Part shown: piece by piece, positions 59,379 to 64,000 of the stretch
Layout of the letters: every line of letters begins with the position of its first letter
Position numbering within the stretch: the stretch's first letter is position 1
Source of the DNA: Cymodocea nodosa
Lineage: Eukaryota > Streptophyta > Magnoliopsida > Alismatales > Cymodoceaceae
Direction of reading: 5' to 3'
DNA length: 64,000 nucleotides
Assembly: GCA_036874045.1 (NCBI GenBank)
Contig: JAZBRI010000003.1
Span: 20,127,501 to 20,191,500 of the forward strand
Notes under the pieces: model-generated
The model's input: the letters and a program-made list of their open reading frames with translations, nothing else
Told to the model about the DNA's origin: nothing
Database searches by the model: none
Made by a program: the position numbers and the translations under genes

Positions 59379-61099
59379 AGTACATCAGCTTACTCTACGT
59401 TAGAAATTAATCATCTTTCTCCTTCTCTCAAATTGGTATAAAAATAGGGCACTAGATTTTCATATACTACATACCCTCTCTGTTGAGAAATAAATGTCAG
59501 TAGACCTTGGAACTCAAATAAGTCCTTAATTTCTTGCATATCGTTCTAGTTTATTGGTCTACTGTATATAATATCATAACCTCTAATCTCTTGATATTTA
59601 GTCATTGCTTCCTAACTCCAAAAATATACTTCATTCAGAACTTGCTATAGGGAAGGGTTAGGAATTTGAATTTGTTCCTCTATTAGGGTTTGTTCTTAAA
59701 TTTCTTCTTCAAAATGTTGAACTTGAGTTTGTTGGAAATGATCCAGAGATTCTTGCAATTCAATTCCTCTTTCTATCTGTGGTGGAGAGTCGGTAGAGCT
59801 CTCCACTCTTTTTTCTTTTATTCTCTCAAAAATTTACTAAAGATTCTCTCCCTCTTTAGTGGAATTTGTCAAGTCATTTCCTTTTTGTTCTATATGTTCT
59901 TATTCAACTTCTTCTCTTTCTTCTTCCTCCTGACTACCAATCTGCATTGTCACTGTTCTTTCTGATTCTATGGTAGATTGGGATGGAGTCATGAGCAAAT
60001 CAGTTTTTGCCTTAACTTCAGTTTCTTCTATTTGTACAGGTTGTAGACTAATTTTAGCCTCTTTTTCTTCTCTTATTTGCTCTTACTGCTGCTGCTCTTA
60101 CTCCTCCTCTGATTTGGATAATAAATCTACAAAAATGGGCTCTTTATGCCCTATTGTAGACATTATAGGTTCAGGTTTAATCTTTGCGTGAGCTTCAAGT
60201 ACTATCTCTTTTCATTTCCTTCTAATTAGTTGTGCTTGTTCTTCCTCTTCTTCTTCTTCTAACAGTAAGTCAACAAAACTGGGCTCTCCAAGCCTTCGAG
60301 CCATAGGTATTAGCTCTTCTTGTTTTACTATTTCTATAATTACTGGTCTCGAAGGACCAGCTTCAGTTTCTCTTGCAGCCATTGATCTAATTACTTCAGA
60401 ATGTTGTTCCACTTTAATTTTATATTGGGCCCTCAACTTTTCTTCAACCCTTTTCTTGTAGAGTGCATCATATAGTAAATGTGTCCTTGTCACAGCCATA
60501 TCTTTAGAATTTCCTTGGCTCTTGGCAACTTTAACAAGCTCTGCGAATTCTCTCCATTCCTTTGGCGTCAATGGTCCCAAAAATGTTGCTCTTTTTAACA
60601 GCCTTGGTAGTGGAATAGATGGTCCTGGCTGTTGTTCCTCAGTAACAAGTCTTTCAGTAGTTGGCTCTTCAGTTGTAGGTTCTTCAGCTGCTTTCCTTTG
60701 TTGCTCCCTGATTTCCCACTAGGCATGTCCAGCAATATGTCTTACAAACCATAGTCGTGACTTGCGCCGGATCAACTCTAGGGCAACCTCATTTTTTGGT
60801 CTTATTTTCCTTTCTATATTTACAGCTACTTCTGTTGCTACTTTGATTCTCGTTTCCACAATCTGAGGTATTCTAATGTCTAAATCAACCAAAACTTTCC
60901 TCTAGTAGAAGATCTCAAATTCTACCTTTTTTAGTTCTTTTTCCCATGTCGTGTTCCTGATCTTTTGTCTTGTATGCCATTCCTCTAACTCTCTGAGAAA
61001 TCTTGTAGTGTCCACTACTTCCCAAAACTCTGACATCATCTTGTCTTCATGGTGTGATGGAACGGAATGAAATCGCTCTAATATCTACTATTCTAAGTT

Positions 61100-61639
61100 C
61101 TAAATGATTTTGTAGATAATGCCCCCAAATCCTAACTTTTCTGGTTTGAAAATGTTTAATTGAGTATCCTCATTACCATATGCTAACTTCATCATTCTAG
61201 TTTTACAATTTATGACAGCCCTTAATGTTGTTAAGAATGGCCTTCCTAAAATTAAAGATGTATCATGATTCTGATGCTTCATTTGTTGGGAATCCAAAAT
61301 CACTATATCAATAGGATATATGAAGTTTTTGATTTTAATTAGGACATCTTCTATTTTTCCTCTAGGGTATCTTATACTTCTATCAGCTAATTGAATGATA
61401 GTCCTAGTAGGGATTAAGCCTTCTAATCCTAAGGATGCAAATATATCACTAGGCATAACATTTATACCTACACCTAGGTCTATTAAAGTTCTTTCTAGAA
61501 TGGTATTTCTTATGGTGCATGATATAACAAAGATTCCAAGATCAGATAACTTTTTAGGAATTTGTGACAGAAATAGGGAACTACTTTGCTTAGCTAAAAA
61601 GACTTTCCTTAGAACTTTTTGCTCTCTTTTCTTAGTACA
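61100..61639 (-). pseudogene. F1 retropepsin
   Basis: The minus frame gives TLIDLGVGINVMPSDIFASL (about 61495-61440), with D-L-G-V at the active site. GKIEDVLIKIKNFIYPIDIV and LILGRPFLTTLRAVINCK (about 61250) are the conserved Athila protease strand pattern. Upstream, LAKQSSSLFLSQIPKKLSD joins it to the gag linker. It differs little from the A2 protease (42696-42322). Stops are few. The frame ends near 61100 and the long ORF begins about 60 bp later, where RT would normally follow. Confidence 0.8.
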
Positions 61640-62650
61640 TCAATCCTTAAGAAATTTAGCACAAGGTGACATTTTCTTCAATAAGTCTAACAAAGGAATG
61701 TTAACTTGTACTTTTTCAAAAATTTCTCTAATTTTTTCTTGTTTTTCAGGAAATATTTGTTGTAATATTTTAGGATAGGGTGCTAATGATTGTGATTTAT
61801 AAGATTCTTTTTCTTTCATTTCATTTGTTTGATCATTTTTAGTCTCATTTTCAGATTCAGATTTTTCTTCATTGATTTTTAAGTTTTTAGATATTACATT
61901 TTCATTATCATTTTGAATTTTGTTCTTATCCACCTTCACATTACTTTCTTTTTTGAATTCTTGGTGGTATATCAGTTCTAGATCTTAATGTTATACATAC
62001 ATCTTCTAGACTTTCATTACTTTCATGATGTTCTTGTATTTCATTTTCATGATTTTGATCTTCAATTGTTTTTAGTTTTAACTTACATTCTTTAAATTCT
62101 ATTTCTTTGGTATTTTCTTTTGTCTGTATGTCTTGCAAATTATGCACATCTGTAACACATTAAAGTTTTCATTTGTGTTTTCTTGTTGCATAACTTGCAA
62201 TTTCTTTGTAAATTTATCTAATGCTTTTAGCTTTCTTTCCAGATCATCTAGTCTCATTGCATTCAATTTTTGATCAATTTTTATTATGATTTTTTAAGTT
62301 TCATATATGATATCAATTTTAGGTTCTGAATATTCTTCCCTAGAGTTTAATTGGTTGACTTCTTTTTGCTGACACATGTATTGTTCTAGTTTGTCCATGT
62401 TTTATTCTCAACTATGCTATAGTCTGTCATACCTAACCCAAACCTCCTTATCTCTCAACATATTACACGTTCTAAACTGACCATTAGTTAGGTAAACTAT
62501 AGGATTTTATACTCAGCTCTATTATATTGAATATAATTCATTTGTTGTTCATGTGATCTAACCATCTATAATCGTCTTAGTTTCAAACAATCAGAGATGT
62601 CATGACCTTCCAAACTACAGAATTTGCATATGCTAACTATAGGTTTCAGA
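61640..62650 (-). pseudogene. F1 gag remnant: nucleocapsid and linker
   Basis: Near the 5' end a knuckle C-K-F-C-S-L-E-G-H-D-I-S-D-C (CX2CX4HX4C) lies at 62587-62628. A Lys/Glu-rich linker follows with several frame changes (62395-61640), then the Athila signature REIFEKVQVNIPLLDLLKKM (about 61720). Only about 125 bp separate the knuckle from the PBS, so the capsid is missing, as in A2. Packaging would need capsid from elsewhere, for example an element like the one at 20343-21700. Confidence 0.7.
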
Positions 62651-62752
62651 AATCTTTGAGCATAAGCATATGTTATATTCTCAATTATAAAATAAAACAC
62701 ACAAGACTCTCTCTACTATTAAAACAAAATAGCACTCACAGTTACTTAACTT

Positions 62753-62775
62753 CTCAATCCTCGACAACGGCACTA
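62753..62775 (-). promoter_or_regulatory. PBS of F1
   Basis: On the minus strand TAGTGCCGTTGTCGAGGATT, seven bases inside the LTR, matches the Athila aspartate-tRNA-type site TGGCGCCGTTGCCGGGGAT with few changes. Confidence 0.85.
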
Positions 62776-62782
62776 GAAAACT

Positions 62783-63529
62783 TGTATTGTTGTGAAAAGT
62801 TAAATAAAAAACTTGTTCATTAGGTGATGTCGAAAAACTTGTTTGATTTGTTTTTGTGCTTATATTAATAAATTCTGTTAGGAGTAAACAAACAACTTTT
62901 CACACAAATTAGATATTAAGTCCAAATTGTATTTTTAACTGCAAGTGCATAGTGTATATTGTATTTGTGTGCAAGTACAAGTTGATCCCATAGAGATTGA
63001 GTAAGAATTGTGTACTATTCCGATTTTTATATTGGAGTTTATATGTGTTCAGTTAAGCACTCTGTTGAGTTACTGTTAACGCAACAGACTTAGTTCGTAG
63101 AGTTATGGTTAACTCAATGGACTAGCCTTGTGGAATTAAGTGAACTCCACGAGCCTACCTTTCCAATTAAATACTACTATTTACAGAGGAATTCGGCCAA
63201 TCATTAGGTGGTTCCACAGAATGTAAATAACATTAATTAAGCTCTTTAATGTTAGTTAATATTAGATTTGTCATTAAGCAACATTAACATTCAGATATTT
63301 CAAACAGTAATCATTAAAATCTTTAAGTATCTAGGATGTTTTAGTTTCAGTAAACAATAAAGCTACTTTCTATTTTCTGAATCAAATAAACATAAAACAT
63401 TCACAATACTGACAATGATAACGTTAATCACGATACAAAACAAACAATACAACACTTTAATACTAAATGTAAACACAGATAATTTGTTATTTTTTGGTAT
63501 TTTTGTTTTGATATGTTCCTAAAGATGAG
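62783..63529 (-). repeat. 5' LTR of F1, visible part
   Basis: TGTATTGTTGTG onward, aligned with 51473-52214 of the 3' LTR. It has the GTGCAT/GTTGATCCCAT block (62935-63000) and degraded hairpins (63062-63083). Homology stops after GATGAGTG at about 63530. Confidence 0.8.
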
Positions 63530-64000
63530 TGTTAGCAATGCTTTTCTTGCAGGTGCGTAGACTAGTAACTAACATTCCCGAATTGCGCATAGTTGCTAAA
63601 AATGGCATAAGATTTTCAAATCGTCATGAAAGTCTGCAAAATTAGCGCACTTTGAAACTTAACTCGTTCATCTAACAATGACAATTTACAAAGATCAATT
63701 TCATGCTATAGATAATAAGGAATCGAGTTCGGCATTGAAGCAAAAATTGGGTAGAAAATGCCAGGATGCACCTGATACGACATCAACGAAATAAATTTGA
63801 AAACCTATACAAATCGATTGAAAAAATTCAAAATTCTATACAAGAGTAAAGTACACTCTAAGCTATACAAAATAGAGTCAAAAATTGAAGCAAAAAGTTA
63901 CTGGAGCATCAAGTTACAACCTAAACAAAATTGTCAAAATCACAATATTCTAAACTGATAGGATACAACACCAAGTTAGCTTTGTTAGCATACAAACATT
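63530..64000. other. Unidentified sequence interrupting the F1 5' LTR
   Basis: Starts TGTTAGCAATGC at the point where LTR homology ends and runs off the window. A TG start suits a further LTR-element insertion, but no second end is visible and no gene is seen. Confidence 0.35.

Larger units (their letters stand above)
57350..61035 (-). pseudogene. F1 long ORF with putative plant transposon protein-like domain
   Basis: Starting near MSEFWEVVD (about 61040), the N-terminal part is charged and probably coiled-coil (REQQRKAAEEPTTEEPTTER; FVDLLLEEEEEEEQ near 60260). A low-complexity acidic stretch runs to about 59650. Then a domain begins IYSRPIN (about 59540), continues GYVVYENLVPYFYTNLREGE (about 59460), crosses the solo LTR, and goes on LITPKLLHNIFKLRNEG (57885), then NPSASLLNRLKYLNGKAHMV and FYRDLIPLLMVD to about 57350. 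This layout resembles the Pfam family 'putative plant transposon protein', of unknown biochemical role. Stops lie near 60720, 60880, 60090, 59660, 59520 and 57830. About 730 codons without the insert. Confidence 0.55.
51473..64000 (-). mobile_element. Element F1: pol-less Athila-family element with captured genes
   Basis: The 5' LTR starts at 62783 (running off the window), the PBS is at 62753-62775, a gag knuckle and linker at 61640-62650, and a protease at 61100-61560. A long ORF with a plant-transposon-protein-like domain covers 57350-61035, an FBA-like gene 55349-56179, an internal polypurine box 54642-54680, a PPT and hairpin 53323-53360, and the 3' LTR 51473-53322. No RT, RNase H or integrase exists between protease and PPT. 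The LTRs, PBS and PPT are those of A2. It would depend on an Athila-type partner. A solo LTR (57890-59378) is nested in it. Confidence 0.75.

Noticed and set aside
59690..59965. Phenylalanine-rich hydrophobic frame on the plus strand
   Set aside because: Antisense of the acidic Glu-rich coding stretch of F1.

Overview
The window looks like heterochromatic, AT-rich DNA of a flowering plant, most likely a eudicot. It is almost wholly LTR retrotransposons: Athila-like, Tat-like, Tork-like Copia and Sirevirus-like Copia. I found no intact host gene, rRNA, tRNA or CRISPR array. Every coding region carries stops or frameshifts. Family names come from protein motifs read by eye; no database search was run.

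Layout, from oldest to youngest layer. (1) Remnants of an old element, here called F2, flank a large insertion: 1-1026 on the left and 49285-51047 on the right. (2) Into its 3' noncoding part went element C (1027-49284, minus sense). Its 3' LTR is 1027-14275 and its 5' LTR is 47040-49284, so most of the window is the exploded inside of one element. (3) The 3' LTR of C received a gag-only Sirevirus-like element, S (2582-13529). S in turn holds a solo LTR (A1, 3552-5407, target-site duplication GTTAG) and a truncated Athila-family piece (9160-12392, plus). (4) The interior of C holds a Tork-like Copia element T1 (15556-20106, plus), an Athila-type gag fragment (20343-21700, minus), a possible tRNA-derived SINE (22745-22845), a Tat-like element with dual RNase H (about 23700-32740, minus) and an Athila-like element A2 with pol (32833-45023, minus). 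A2 is split inside RNase H by a Copia element T2 (34455-40775, minus, target-site duplication GATTA). (5) On the right, element F1 (51473 to beyond 64000, minus) sits in a plus-oriented LTR fragment and itself contains a solo Sirevirus-like LTR (57890-59378, target-site duplication AGTAC).

The most interesting unit is F1. It has LTRs, a PBS and a PPT like those of the pol-bearing Athila family (A2), and keeps a gag zinc knuckle and a protease. It has no reverse transcriptase or integrase. In their place are a long ORF ending in what looks like the 'putative plant transposon protein' domain, and downstream of that an F-box-associated (FBA)-like domain. A second, diverged FBA copy sits at the matching place in F2. 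Between the two FBA copies many codon differences are silent, which suggests the gene was once maintained as part of the element family.

The second theme is structural. Several families carry arrays of short perfect hairpins in their LTRs (GAGTTA-N4-TAACTC and GGATAGTTA-N5/6-TAACTATCC types), a 7-bp stem-loop beside the PPT, and a separate internal polypurine box. One hairpin of T2 has loops that are exact reverse complements in its two LTRs, as expected if the hairpin flipped.
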